From positions 1 through 62,187 of the forward strand of contig NZ_BONX01000022.1 in the NCBI RefSeq assembly GCF_016862935.1: 62,187 nucleotides of DNA, read 5' to 3'. Below the pieces are notes generated by a model. That model was given only the letters and a program-made list of their open reading frames with translations. It ran no database searches and was not told the origin of the DNA. Both the position numbers and the translations under genes were made by a program. Shown piece after piece: positions 54,517 through 62,187 of the stretch; within the stretch, counting starts at the first letter, position 1, and the number at the start of each line of letters is the position of its first letter. This stretch comes from Plantactinospora mayteni. Its GTDB lineage: Bacteria; Actinomycetota; Actinomycetes; Mycobacteriales; Micromonosporaceae.

Positions 54517-55896
54517 ATGTCCGAGCAGCCCCAGCCCCGGTCCCAGCCGCAGAACCAGCCCCAGCCGCAGCCGCCGCCCGAGACGCAGCCCCAGCCGCAG
54601 CCCGAGACGCAGATACGGACGCAGACGCAGCCGAGCGGTGCGTCTGAGACCTATCCGCAGACTCGGCGGAGCACCGCCACCCGCGACCGGTCGAGGATGA
54701 GCTACCAGCGGTCCGCCGCGCACGACCTGCTCGACGAGGCGTACCACTGCCACCTCGGGTTCACCGTGGACGGCGAGCCCCGGATCCTGCCCACCCTGCA
54801 CGTCCGGATCGGCGACACGCTCTATCTGCACGGCTCGACCGGCAGTCGGCCACTGTTGGCCGCCCGGTCCGACGCCGGGCTGCCGGTCTGCGTCGCGGTG
54901 ACCCGGTTGGACGGGCTGGTCTACGGCCGCTCCCAGTTCCACCACAGCGCCAACTACCGTTCGCTGGTCGCGCACGGCACCGCCCGGCTGGTCGCCGACG
55001 AGGCGGAGAAGCGGCGGGTGCTGACCGCGCTGGTCGAGAAGGTCGGCCGGGGCCGGAGCGCCGACAGCCGGGCACCGAGCCGCCGCGAGCTGGCCGAGAC
55101 CGCCCTGCTGGCACTGCCGCTGCGCGAGGTCTCGGTACGCACCCGCACCGGAGGCGTACGCGACGAGCCCGGCGACTACGACCTGCCGCACTGGGCCGGC
55201 GTGCTGCCGCTGCGTACCGTCGCCGGGCGGCCCGAGCCGGACGCCGGGGTGACCGCCCCACTGCCGGCGTACCTGCGCCCCGACCGCTCCCCCTGGCACA
55301 CCCCGGTACCGATGTCCGGCGCACACGTCCGGCTCGAACCGCTGGCCGAGTCCCACGTCGACGCCCTCTACGCGGCCACCCGTGACCCGGAGGTCTGGAC
55401 CCATCTCAGCGCCGCCCAGCCGGCCGACCCGACCGGGCTGGCCGAGATCGTCCGGATCGCGCTGGACGCGCACTGGCGGGGCGAGCGGGTGCCGTGGGTG
55501 CAACTCGACGCGGCGACCGGTGAGGTGCTCGGCACCACCTCCTTCTACGAGATCGACCCCGGGCACCGCTCGGTCGCGATCGGACACACCTGGCTGGGCC
55601 GGCGCTGGTGGCGTACCGGGGTGAACACCGAGGCGAAGCTGCTGCTGCTGACGAGGGCGTTCACCGAACTCGGCGCGGAGCGGGTGGTCTGGCACACCGA
55701 CCTCCGCAACGAGCGGTCGCAGCGCGCCATCGAGCGGCTCGGCGCCACCCGGGAGGCGGTGCTCCGGCGGCACCGGCAGCGGCCGGACGGCTCGTGGCGG
55801 GACACCGTGCAGTACGCGATGCTCGCCGACGAGTGGCCGAAAGCACAGGTCAGGCTCCAGGAAAGGCTTCGACAGGCGGTCCCGGCCGGGCGATGA
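54517..55896 (+). CDS. Pyridoxamine-phosphate-oxidase-like domain fused to a GNAT acetyltransferase
   Basis: A 459-aa fusion. Residues 1-55 are a Pro/Gln repeat (QPQPQPPPETQPQPQPET). Residues about 60-250 form an FMN-binding split barrel (HDLLDEAYHCHLGFTVDGEP, YLHGSTGSRPLLA, FHHSANYRSLVAHG). Residues about 265-440 form a GNAT domain (GAHVRLEPLAESHVDALYAA, TEAKLLLLTRAFTELG, RNERSQRAIERLGATREAVL). The barrel type is the 5-nitroimidazole-resistance/pyridoxamine oxidase group. ATG 54517 follows AAGGGCAG. The leuE-like gene overlaps its end. Confidence 0.9.
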   Translation: MSEQPQPRSQPQNQPQPQPPPETQPQPQPETQIRTQTQPSGASETYPQTRRSTATRDRSRMSYQRSAAHDLLDEAYHCHLGFTVDGEPRILPTLHVRIGDTLYLHGSTGSRPLLAARSDAGLPVCVAVTRLDGLVYGRSQFHHSANYRSLVAHGTARLVADEAEKRRVLTALVEKVGRGRSADSRAPSRRELAETALLALPLREVSVRTRTGGVRDEPGDYDLPHWAGVLPLRTVAGRPEPDAGVTAPLPAYLRPDRSPWHTPVPMSGAHVRLEPLAESHVDALYAATRDPEVWTHLSAAQPADPTGLAEIVRIALDAHWRGERVPWVQLDAATGEVLGTTSFYEIDPGHRSVAIGHTWLGRRWWRTGVNTEAKLLLLTRAFTELGAERVVWHTDLRNERSQRAIERLGATREAVLRRHRQRPDGSWRDTVQYAMLADEWPKAQVRLQERLRQAVPAGR

Positions 55897-56561
55897 TGAC
55901 CGGCGTGCTGGGGATCACCGACATCTGGACCTACGTGCTCGGCACGGTGGCCATCATCCTGCTGCCCGGACCGAACTCGCTCTACGTGCTCACCACCGCC
56001 GCGAAGACCGGGGTACGCGCCGGCTACCGGGCCGCCGCCGGGGTCTTCCTCGGCGACGCGGTGCTGATGGCGCTCTCCGCCGCCGGGGTGGCCTCGCTAC
56101 TGAAGGCGTACCCGCCGATCTTCATGGTGATCAAGTACGTCGGCGCGGCCTACCTGGGCTACGTCGGGCTGATGATGCTGCGCGGGGCGTGGCAGCGCTG
56201 GCGTACCCGGAACGACCCGGCGGTGGCGCCGCTGGTCGACACCCGGCCGGCGGCGGCCGACCGGCCGTTCCGGCGGGCGGCGGTGATCAGCCTGCTGAAC
56301 CCGAAGGCGATCCTCTTCTTCATCTCGTTCTTCATCCAGTTCGTCGACCCGGCCTACTCCTACCCGGCGCTGTCGTTCCTGCTGCTCGGCGCGATCGCCC
56401 AGGTCACCAGCGCGCTCTACCTGACCGTGCTGATCTTCACCGGCACCTTCCTGGCCGTCCAGTTCCGCCGCCGCCGGCGACTGGCCGCCGGGGCGACCAC
56501 CGGGATCGGCGCGCTCTTCCTCGGCTTCGGCATCAAGCTCGCCACCGCCAGCGCCGGCTGA
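55893..56561 (+). CDS. LysE/LeuE-family amino acid exporter
   Basis: The 222-aa membrane protein has about six TMs and the LysE-superfamily signature LLPGPNSLYVLTTAAKTGVRA, plus NPKAILFFISFFIQFVDP. It probably exports leucine or a related compound. Its ATG overlaps the TGA of the fusion gene (ATGA), so it is translationally coupled and likely shares MocR control. Confidence 0.92.
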   Translation: MMTGVLGITDIWTYVLGTVAIILLPGPNSLYVLTTAAKTGVRAGYRAAAGVFLGDAVLMALSAAGVASLLKAYPPIFMVIKYVGAAYLGYVGLMMLRGAWQRWRTRNDPAVAPLVDTRPAAADRPFRRAAVISLLNPKAILFFISFFIQFVDPAYSYPALSFLLLGAIAQVTSALYLTVLIFTGTFLAVQFRRRRRLAAGATTGIGALFLGFGIKLATASAG

Positions 56562-56650
56562 CCACCCCCGGCCACCGGCAGGGTCCGAGTCTCAGATCCC
56601 GGCACCACCCCGGGCCACCGGCGGGGACCCGGTCTCAGATCCCGGCACCG
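56562..56650. repeat. 43-bp tandem duplication over the 3' end of the second spo0M-like gene
   Basis: GGCCACCGGCAGGGTCC...CTCAGATCCCGGCACC at about 56570 is repeated 43 bp later as GGCCACCGGCGGGGACC...CTCAGATCCCGGCACC. The second CTCAG contains the stop codon complement (56635-56637), and the first is its copy beyond the gene end. Confidence 0.82.
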
Positions 56651-57660
56651 CCACTGCCGCCGGCGGCACCGCCCGCGCCGCCGCCCATCCCGCCCTCACC
56701 GCCGCCGATCGGACGCAGCCCCCGGTCCGGATCGTGGCCGGCGGCCGGCGCGGCACCGCTGGGCTCCTCGCCCGGCGGCGCGCTGTCCCGGGTGTTGGTC
56801 CCGGACGGGCCGGGGTGCGACTGGTCGGGATCGGTCGGTCGGGGCGGCGGCGACGGACGGCGGTCCGTCCGTACCTGGTAGCCGGCGGCGGTGGCCGAGT
56901 GCCGCTGTACGGCGTACCGGAGCCAACTGTCCAGCACGGTGATCCAGTCGAGGTCCGCCGCGCCCCGGTGGTCCACCCGGAACCGGCTGAAGCTGACGTG
57001 CCCGGCACCGGCCAGCGCCACCCGACGGTCCAGCGCGAAGAGCACCTCCACCCGGTACGGGTCGGTGAAGAACGAGACCTCCAGCTCGCTGAACGGGCCG
57101 CCGTAGAGCGGCGCCGCCCAGTACGCGATCTTCTGGTGGAACGGCAGCTTCTGGTCGATCCCGGGCAGCCGTTCGGCGAGCAGTCCGACCTGCCGCAACT
57201 CGAAGCCCAGTTCGGTCAACGCGCCGAGCACTCCCGCCTGGGCGGGCAGCGGGTGCACGTACACCGGGCGCAGGTCGCCCCGGTCGAGCAGGGCGCTGAC
57301 CGCGACCTCGGCCCGCAGCCCCATCCGCAGGTTGAGCAGGCAGTGCCCGTCGACCACCGTCACCGGCGTCTCCCACGGCACCGGCACGCCGAAGTCGAGG
57401 ATCCGGCGCTCGCCCGGCGCCAGCACGAGCGCCCCGGCGGCGGCCACCCGGTGGAACTCCACCGGCAGGTATTCCACCTCGCCACCGGCCGGCTCGACCC
57501 GGGTGACCAGGCCGAGCGTCACCCCGTCCACCGTCACCGGCGACCGGCCGGCGGTGAGGGTGACCCGGCCGGGCAGCGACAGCCCCGGCCGGGTACTCGG
57601 ATTCGTCAGCGTGGTCCGCACGGTCAGTCCCGAACCCGGCAGGAGTCCCCCGAAGCCCAC
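56635..57660 (-). CDS. Second Spo0M-family protein with disordered tail
   Basis: A 341-aa paralogue of the gene at 60-848. Shared blocks are [41 protein letters not shown] and QKLPFHQKIAYWA (the other copy has [12 protein letters not shown]). The C-terminal 80 residues are an extra Pro/Gly/Asp tail ending in GGGxGG repeats. GTG 57660 (VGFGGLLPG) is preferred over ATG 57696, as GGGAGGGGG lies 5 nt before it. The function is inferred only from family. Confidence 0.86.
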   Translation of the reverse strand: MGFGGLLPGSGLTVRTTLTNPSTRPGLSLPGRVTLTAGRSPVTVDGVTLGLVTRVEPAGGEVEYLPVEFHRVAAAGALVLAPGERRILDFGVPVPWETPVTVVDGHCLLNLRMGLRAEVAVSALLDRGDLRPVYVHPLPAQAGVLGALTELGFELRQVGLLAERLPGIDQKLPFHQKIAYWAAPLYGGPFSELEVSFFTDPYRVEVLFALDRRVALAGAGHVSFSRFRVDHRGAADLDWITVLDSWLRYAVQRHSATAAGYQVRTDRRPSPPPRPTDPDQSHPGPSGTNTRDSAPPGEEPSGAAPAAGHDPDRGLRPIGGGEGGMGGGAGGAAGGSGGAGI

Positions 57661-57791
57661 CGTCGCCCCCTCCCGTGCCCGCCCGGCGTTCGCCATCCGG
57701 GCGCGCTCCGCCGCACCCGACCGACGCCGGGAAGTCGCGCGTCCCAGTTCGTCCCCGGGAAGCCGGCTGTCGGGGCGGGTGCGCCGGACGC

Positions 57792-58856
57792 TCAGCGCAG
57801 CCGGCGGCCCCGAGGGATCGGGTCGGTCTCGTCGTCGAACTCCCCGATGACCTCTTCCAGCAGGTCCTCCAGGGCGACGAAGCCGATCGGCCGGCCGGCA
57901 CCGGCACCGTTGCTGACCAGCGCCAACTGCACCTGTTCGGCCCGCATCGCGGCCACCGCCTCGGTTACCGTCGCGGTCGCCTCCAGGGTGAACGGCATGG
58001 TCATCAACTCCCGCGCCGTCGCCGTCCGCCCGGCGGTGGTGACCCGGACCGCCTCCCGGACGTGCACCAGCCCGGCCACCTCACCCGGCGCCTCGAAGAC
58101 GGCCAGCCGGGACCGGCCGCTGGACCGGCACACCTCCTCGATCCGCTCCGCGGAGTCGTCGGGGCGTACCGAGACGATCGTCTCGACCGGCTCCATCACC
58201 TGCTCGACGGTGGTGCCCTGGAGTTCGAGCATGCTGGTCAGCATCTCGTGCTGGTCGGCGGCGAGCAGGCCGTGCTCGCGGGACTGCTGGAGCAGCATCC
58301 GCAACTCCTCCGGCCCGTGCGCCACCGCCAACTGTTCCTCGGGGCGTACCCGGGCCAGCCGCAACGTCACGTTGGCCAGCCCGTTCAGCGCGGAGAGCAC
58401 CGGCCGGGCCACCCGGGCGAACGCCCGGAACGGCAGCGCGAGCAGCAGCGCGGAGCGCTCCGGATCGGTGATCGCCCACGACTTCGGGGCCATCTCGCCG
58501 ACCACCAGGTGCAGGAAGGTGACCAGGGCGAGCGCGAACACCAGCGCGATCACGTGGCTGGCCGTGGTGGGCAGGCCGACCGCGTGCAGCACCGGGCTGA
58601 GCAGGTGCTCGATCGCCGGCTCGGCGAGCGCACCCAGCCCCAGCGTGCAGACGGTGATGCCGAACTGGGCACCGGCCAGCATCAGGGTCAGCTCGCGTAC
58701 CCCGTCCAGCGCCGCCCGGGCGGCCCGGCCACCGGAGGCGGCGGCCTGCTCCAGCCGGTAGCGCTTCGCGGCCAGCAGGGCGAACTCGGCGGCCACGAAG
58801 AAGCCGTTCAGCGCGAGCAGCAAGAGCGAGATCAACAACGCCCACGTCGGATTCAC
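57792..58856 (-). CDS. CNNM/HlyC-type membrane protein with CBS domains (short)
   Basis: A 354-aa protein with an N-terminal DUF21/CNNM transmembrane domain (TMs to about residue 180; GFFVAAEFALLAAKRYRLEQ) and a C-terminal CBS pair (VMEPVETIVSVRPDDSA and VALEDLLEEVIGEFDDE). It lacks the extra C-terminal CorC-HlyC domain of its upstream partner. GTG 58856 overlaps the partner's TGA, so the two are coupled and probably form a heteromer. The family moves or senses Mg and other ions. Confidence 0.9.
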   Translation of the reverse strand: MNPTWALLISLLLLALNGFFVAAEFALLAAKRYRLEQAAASGGRAARAALDGVRELTLMLAGAQFGITVCTLGLGALAEPAIEHLLSPVLHAVGLPTTASHVIALVFALALVTFLHLVVGEMAPKSWAITDPERSALLLALPFRAFARVARPVLSALNGLANVTLRLARVRPEEQLAVAHGPEELRMLLQQSREHGLLAADQHEMLTSMLELQGTTVEQVMEPVETIVSVRPDDSAERIEEVCRSSGRSRLAVFEAPGEVAGLVHVREAVRVTTAGRTATARELMTMPFTLEATATVTEAVAAMRAEQVQLALVSNGAGAGRPIGFVALEDLLEEVIGEFDDETDPIPRGRRLR

Positions 58857-60217
58857 GCGGTTCGCTCCGCTCCGGCCTGCGGCACCAGTACCCGGAGCCG
58901 GACCGAGTCGGCGACGTGCCGGTCGACCGCCAGCACCTCGACGTGGGCCCGGGGCAGCGTCGCCTCCTGGTCCGGTTCCCCGTCGGCGGAGAGCCTGATC
59001 TCCAGCCGGTCACCGACCTCGGGTATCCGGCCCAGCTCCCGCATCACCAGACCGGAGAGCGTGTCGTATTCCGGCGCCTCGGGCAGGGTGATCCCGGTGC
59101 TGTCGGCGACCTCGTCGATCCGCCAGCGGGCCGGCACCACCCAGGAGCCGTCGGCCTGCCGGACCGGGGCCCGCTCGGGCGGATCGTCCTCGTCCCGGAT
59201 CGGCCCGACCAGTTCCTCGGCGATGTCCTCCAGGGTGATCACCCCGGCGAACCCGCCGTACTCGTCGACCACGCAGGCGAGCTGGCGGTGCCCGGCCCGC
59301 AGCCGGTCCAGCACCGTCGGCAGCGGCAGCGTCGCCGGCACCAGCAACGGGGGTACGGCGACCGCCTCCACCGGGGTCGTCCCGCGCTTCGCCGGCGGCA
59401 CCCCGAGTACGTCGGCGATCCCGACCACCCCGATGACGTCGTCCACGCCCTCGGCGCCGCGTACCGGGAAGCGCGAGTGCCCGGTGTCGAGCAGCTCGAC
59501 CAGCCGGCTGAGCGGCTCGTCGGCCCGTACGGTGTGCACGTCGACCCGGGGCACCATCGCCTCGGCGGCGGTGAGCTGCCGGAAGTCGAGCCCCCGGTCG
59601 AGCAGGGTGGACATCTCGGCGTCGAGGTGCCCCTCCTCGCGGGACTCGGCGATGATCTGTTCCAGGTCCTCTGGCGTCGCCCCGCTGGGCAGTTCCTCCA
59701 CCGGTTCGATGCCGAGCCGGCGCAGCAGCCGGGTGGCGGCGGCGTCGAAGAGCCGGATCACCGGCCCGGCGACGGCCAGGTAGAGCAGGGTGGAACGGCT
59801 CAGGGCCCGGGCCAGTGCCTCGGCCCGGACGATGGCGAGGTTCTTCGGGGCGAGTTCCCCGAAGACCATCTGCACTACGGTGGCGATCACCAGGGCCAAC
59901 ACGACCGCGATCGGCGTACTGACGGCGGCCGAGACGCCCGCCGTGCCGAGCAGGTCGGCCAGGCCGTCGCCGAGGTACGGCTCGGCGGCGTAACCGACGA
60001 GCAGGGCGGTGACGGTGATCCCGAGTTGCGCTCCGGAGAGCATGAAGGAGAGCCGTCCGGTGACCGTGAGGGCGCGTTGCGCGGCGGCGTCGCCGTCCTC
60101 GGCGAGCTGGCGCAGTTTGCCCCGGTCTACGGCGACGTAACCGAATTCCTGGGCGACGAAGTAACCCGTAGCCGCAGTGAGCAGGATGATCAGGACGAGA
60201 CCGATCGCGATCAACAC
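58853..60217 (-). CDS. CNNM/HlyC-type membrane protein with CBS and CorC-HlyC domains (long)
   Basis: The 454-aa partner: four TMs (LIAIGLVLIILLTAATGYFV and on), AQEFGYVAVDRGKLRQLAED, CBS pair (MVPRVDVHTVRADEPLSRLV, VVDEYGGFAGVITLEDIAEE) and C-terminal CorC-HlyC domain (SWVVPARWRIDEVADSTGI to EVGDRLEI). It is the upstream gene of the pair. GTG 60217 follows GGGGAGCG. Such proteins are annotated hemolysin but are more likely magnesium/cobalt-related transporters. Confidence 0.91.
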   Translation of the reverse strand: MLIAIGLVLIILLTAATGYFVAQEFGYVAVDRGKLRQLAEDGDAAAQRALTVTGRLSFMLSGAQLGITVTALLVGYAAEPYLGDGLADLLGTAGVSAAVSTPIAVVLALVIATVVQMVFGELAPKNLAIVRAEALARALSRSTLLYLAVAGPVIRLFDAAATRLLRRLGIEPVEELPSGATPEDLEQIIAESREEGHLDAEMSTLLDRGLDFRQLTAAEAMVPRVDVHTVRADEPLSRLVELLDTGHSRFPVRGAEGVDDVIGVVGIADVLGVPPAKRGTTPVEAVAVPPLLVPATLPLPTVLDRLRAGHRQLACVVDEYGGFAGVITLEDIAEELVGPIRDEDDPPERAPVRQADGSWVVPARWRIDEVADSTGITLPEAPEYDTLSGLVMRELGRIPEVGDRLEIRLSADGEPDQEATLPRAHVEVLAVDRHVADSVRLRVLVPQAGAERTA

Positions 60218-60524
60218 GGGGTGCTCAGCGCTCCCCGTCGTCGCGGCTGGTGCGGGAGATGCCGGGTCCGACCCGGCTGGCTACAGCTGCCCTCCTGGAC
60301 AGTTGAGTCGATCACCAGACCATCCTACCGAGCCCCACGGCCCACCGCCCAGACAACCACCACCGGTCCTGACCAGCCGTTTCCGGGCCCGCCGGCCGGG
60401 GTAGAGACCGGTGTCCCGATCCGTCCCCTCACCGTGCGGTTGCCGGACAGTCGGACAGTCGGGCAGCCGGACTCGGCGGACTCGCCGGACAGTCGGACGG
60501 CCGGACAGCCGAGAACAGGAGGCC
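60218..60524. other. Divergent gene-free region with CGGACAGT repeats
   Basis: About 300 bases between divergent genes. 60433-60511 is filled with CCGGACAGTCGGACAGTCGG and derivatives (GCCGGACTCGG, CCGGACAGTCGGACGG), a degenerate 9-10-bp periodic repeat, ending just before the AGGAGG ribosome site of the lactone oxidase gene. No real ORF is present. Confidence 0.65.
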
Positions 60525-61718
60525 GTGTTGGGGCGGGAGTGGCGCAACTGGTCAGGGAGCCTCCGGTTCACTCCGCGCGAGTACGCCACGCCGGAGAACG
60601 AGGACGACGTCCGGGCACTGGTCGAACGCGCCCGGCAGACCTCGACCAAGCTCCGGCCGGTCGGCGCCGGACACTCGTCCAGTCCGCTGGTCCGGACCGA
60701 CGGCGTACTCGTCAGCCTGGCCGGCCTGCCCCGGACGGTGCGCCGGCTCGACGAGCCACGGCTGGCCACGGTCGGCGCCGGGGTGCCGCTCGGCGAACTG
60801 GGCGAGGCGCTCTACGAGGCCGGGCTCGCCATGGACAACCTGGGTGACGTCAACGTGCAGTCCATCGCCGGCGCCACCGCCACCGGTACGCACGGCACCG
60901 GCCCGCGCTTCGGCAACCTCGCCACCCAGGTGGCCGGGGTCCGGCTGGTGACCGGCACCGGCGAGGTGCTGGAGATCTCCGGGCGGCAGAATCCCGAGCT
61001 GCTGCCGGCGGCGCGACTGTCCCTCGGCGTACTCGGCGTGGTGACCACGCTGACGCTGCGGCTCAGCCCCACCTACGAGCTGCGGCGGCGCAACTGGTGC
61101 TCGTCGATCGCCTGGACCCTCGACCACCTGCACCAGTTGCAGCGGCAGAACCGGAACATGGACTTCTACTGGTATCCGCGCACCGACACCACGCAGATCC
61201 GCACCCTCAACCGGCGCGGCGAGGAGCCGGACGTCACCCCGGCCGACGAGCCCCGCACCACCGAGACCGGCCCGAGCCACCGGACCATCCCCCGGCACCG
61301 GGAGCTGCGTTTCGACGAGATCGAGTACGCCATCCCGTCGGAGGCGTTCCACGCCTGCTTCACCGAGATCCGGCACCGGATCCTGGACCGGCACCGCGCC
61401 GGGGTGGCCTGGCGGGTCCTGGTACGCACCTGTGCCGAGGACGACGTCTGGCTCAGTCCCGAGTACGGCCGGGCCACCACGACGATCGCCTGCCTACAGA
61501 ACAACTCCCTGCCGCACGAGGAGTACTTCGCCGACGTGGAGGCGGTGTTCCGGCAGTACGACGGCCGCCCGCACTGGGGAAAGAAGCACTCGCTGACCGC
61601 CCGGGAACTGCGCGGCGTCTATCCACAGTGGGACAGGTTCCAGGCTCTGCGCCGCCGGCTCGACCCGGACGAGGTGTTCCTCACCCCCGACCTCGCCCGG
61701 CTGCTGAGGGACGGTTGA
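60525..61718 (+). CDS. FAD-linked sugar-1,4-lactone oxidase (L-gulono/D-arabinono-lactone type)
   Basis: A 397-aa VAO-family flavoprotein: WRNWSGSLRFTPREYATPEN, the FAD-binding VGAGHSSSPL with GVLVSLAGL, and SIAGATATGTHGTGPRFGNL. The C-terminal ALO domain ends HWGKKHSLTARELRGVYPQW. HWGK holds the conserved residues of aldonolactone oxidases. It oxidises a sugar lactone or alditol. AGGAGG (60517-60522) is 2 nt from GTG 60525 and 5 nt from TTG 60528, so the TTG may be the true start. Confidence 0.9.
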   Translation: MLGREWRNWSGSLRFTPREYATPENEDDVRALVERARQTSTKLRPVGAGHSSSPLVRTDGVLVSLAGLPRTVRRLDEPRLATVGAGVPLGELGEALYEAGLAMDNLGDVNVQSIAGATATGTHGTGPRFGNLATQVAGVRLVTGTGEVLEISGRQNPELLPAARLSLGVLGVVTTLTLRLSPTYELRRRNWCSSIAWTLDHLHQLQRQNRNMDFYWYPRTDTTQIRTLNRRGEEPDVTPADEPRTTETGPSHRTIPRHRELRFDEIEYAIPSEAFHACFTEIRHRILDRHRAGVAWRVLVRTCAEDDVWLSPEYGRATTTIACLQNNSLPHEEYFADVEAVFRQYDGRPHWGKKHSLTARELRGVYPQWDRFQALRRRLDPDEVFLTPDLARLLRDG

Positions 61719-62098
61719 TGGCCGGGCTCGGCGGGCGGGTCTGGGTGGTCCCCGGTGGCCGGATCCCCTTTCCCAGCAACGGCGAGGAACCGGAGTTCAC
61801 CAGCTTCGACCAGTTGTCCGTACTGAACACCGGTGACGAGCCGGCCGAACTGGAGATCACCGTCTACTACGAGGACCGGGAACCGGTCGGCCCGTACTCG
61901 GTCAGGGTCGGCGCCCGCCGGATCCGACACGTACGCCTCAACGACCTGGTCGACCCCGAGGCGATCGTGCTCGGCCGGCGGTTCGGCTGTGTCGTCCGCT
62001 CACCGGTCCCGGTCGTGGTGCAGTTCCTGCGCCAGGACACCCGGCTGCCCGGCTCCGTCGGGCTGACCGGCACGATGGCCTTCCCCGCCGACCCCTGA
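61718..62098 (+). CDS. ASRT-family (sensory rhodopsin transducer-like) protein
   Basis: A 126-aa small beta protein that matches the Anabaena sensory rhodopsin transducer family: GGRVWVVPGGRIPFPS, LSVLNTGDEPAELEITVYYE, DREPVGPYSVRVGARRIRHV and SPVPVVVQFLRQDTR. ASRT forms tetramers and can bind DNA or carbohydrate; most homologues occur without rhodopsin. Its ATG overlaps the oxidase stop (TGATG), so the genes are coupled, which suggests a role with the sugar-lactone oxidase. Confidence 0.87.
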   Translation: MAGLGGRVWVVPGGRIPFPSNGEEPEFTSFDQLSVLNTGDEPAELEITVYYEDREPVGPYSVRVGARRIRHVRLNDLVDPEAIVLGRRFGCVVRSPVPVVVQFLRQDTRLPGSVGLTGTMAFPADP

Positions 62099-62187
62099 CC
62101 AGCCCGGACCGTGACCAGCCCGGACCGTGACCAGCCCGGACCGTGACCAGCCCGGACCGTGACCAGCCCGGACCGTGACCAGCCCGG
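62098..62187. repeat. 16-bp tandem repeat starting at the ASRT stop codon
   Basis: ACCAGCCCGGACCGTG repeats perfectly 5.6 times and runs off the window end. The first base is the last base of the ASRT stop codon and each unit recreates TGACC. Confidence 0.97.

Noticed and set aside
57792-60217. Hemolysin function for the CNNM/CBS pair
   Set aside because: The name is historical; DUF21, CBS and CorC-HlyC domains point to an ion-transport or sensing role.
62098-62187. CRISPR array at the window end
   Set aside because: The 16-bp units are directly adjacent with no spacers, so it is a simple tandem repeat.

Overview
The window is high-GC DNA with strong third-position G/C bias, frequent GTG and some TTG starts, and GGAGG-type ribosome binding sites. 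Together with IdeR, NrdJ/NrdR, LexA beside a LysM gene, DUF3046-recA-recX, gluABCD and the miaB-miaA-dapF-hflX block, this indicates a chromosomal segment of an actinobacterium. Gene style and synteny suggest Micromonosporaceae (Micromonospora or a close relative); the family assignment is inference. I see no rRNA, CRISPR array, transposase or phage module.

Layout. 1-6.1 kb: an arrestin-like Spo0M protein, a primary-like sigma factor, and an ABC exporter divergent from an unusual double-HTH TetR protein. 6.1-13.8 kb: LD-carboxypeptidase, AcuC-like deacetylase, thiosulfate-type sulfurtransferase, iron regulator IdeR, a lipoprotein, a DUF5522 protein, an MFS exporter and a DUF2332 protein. 13.9-19.3 kb: a beta-propeller protein preceded by a frameshifted gene remnant, then nrdJ and nrdR. 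19.5-21 kb: an SOS hub with lysM and lexA divergent around three LexA-box-like sites. 21-33.5 kb: a membrane propeller protein, hflX, malic enzyme, dapF, miaA, an extradiol-dioxygenase-like protein, a DUF349 protein, miaB, DUF2277 and an unrecognised protein.

33.9-44 kb: tRNA-Sec (anticodon UCA), the gluABCD uptake operon, rny (RNase Y), then recX, recA carrying a 364-residue homing-endonuclease intein, and DUF3046. 44-52 kb: an MFS permease, acyl-CoA dehydrogenase, and a shikimate/quinate catabolic locus (dehydroshikimate dehydratase fused to an HPPD-like domain, TetR, NAD-type shikimate/quinate dehydrogenase, and an Nramp-like transporter lacking the metal motifs). 52-62 kb: udgX, a MocR-type regulator divergent from a PNPOx-GNAT fusion plus a LeuE exporter, a second Spo0M paralogue, two CNNM/CBS membrane proteins, a sugar-lactone oxidase and an ASRT-family protein.

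Three signals are not explained by ordinary gene content. (1) An 80-bp element occurs directly before gluD and before rny. Each copy encodes a 27-aa peptide (MSER...GVPA) whose TGA overlaps the ATG of the downstream gene, and a second tiny coupled ORF lies upstream in each case. (2) Short tandem repeats (16 to 43 bp) repeatedly begin at or span stop codons, at about six separate genes. (3) A CCAAGA-N-TCTTGG palindrome occurs twice, about 100 bp apart, between udgX and the MocR gene.
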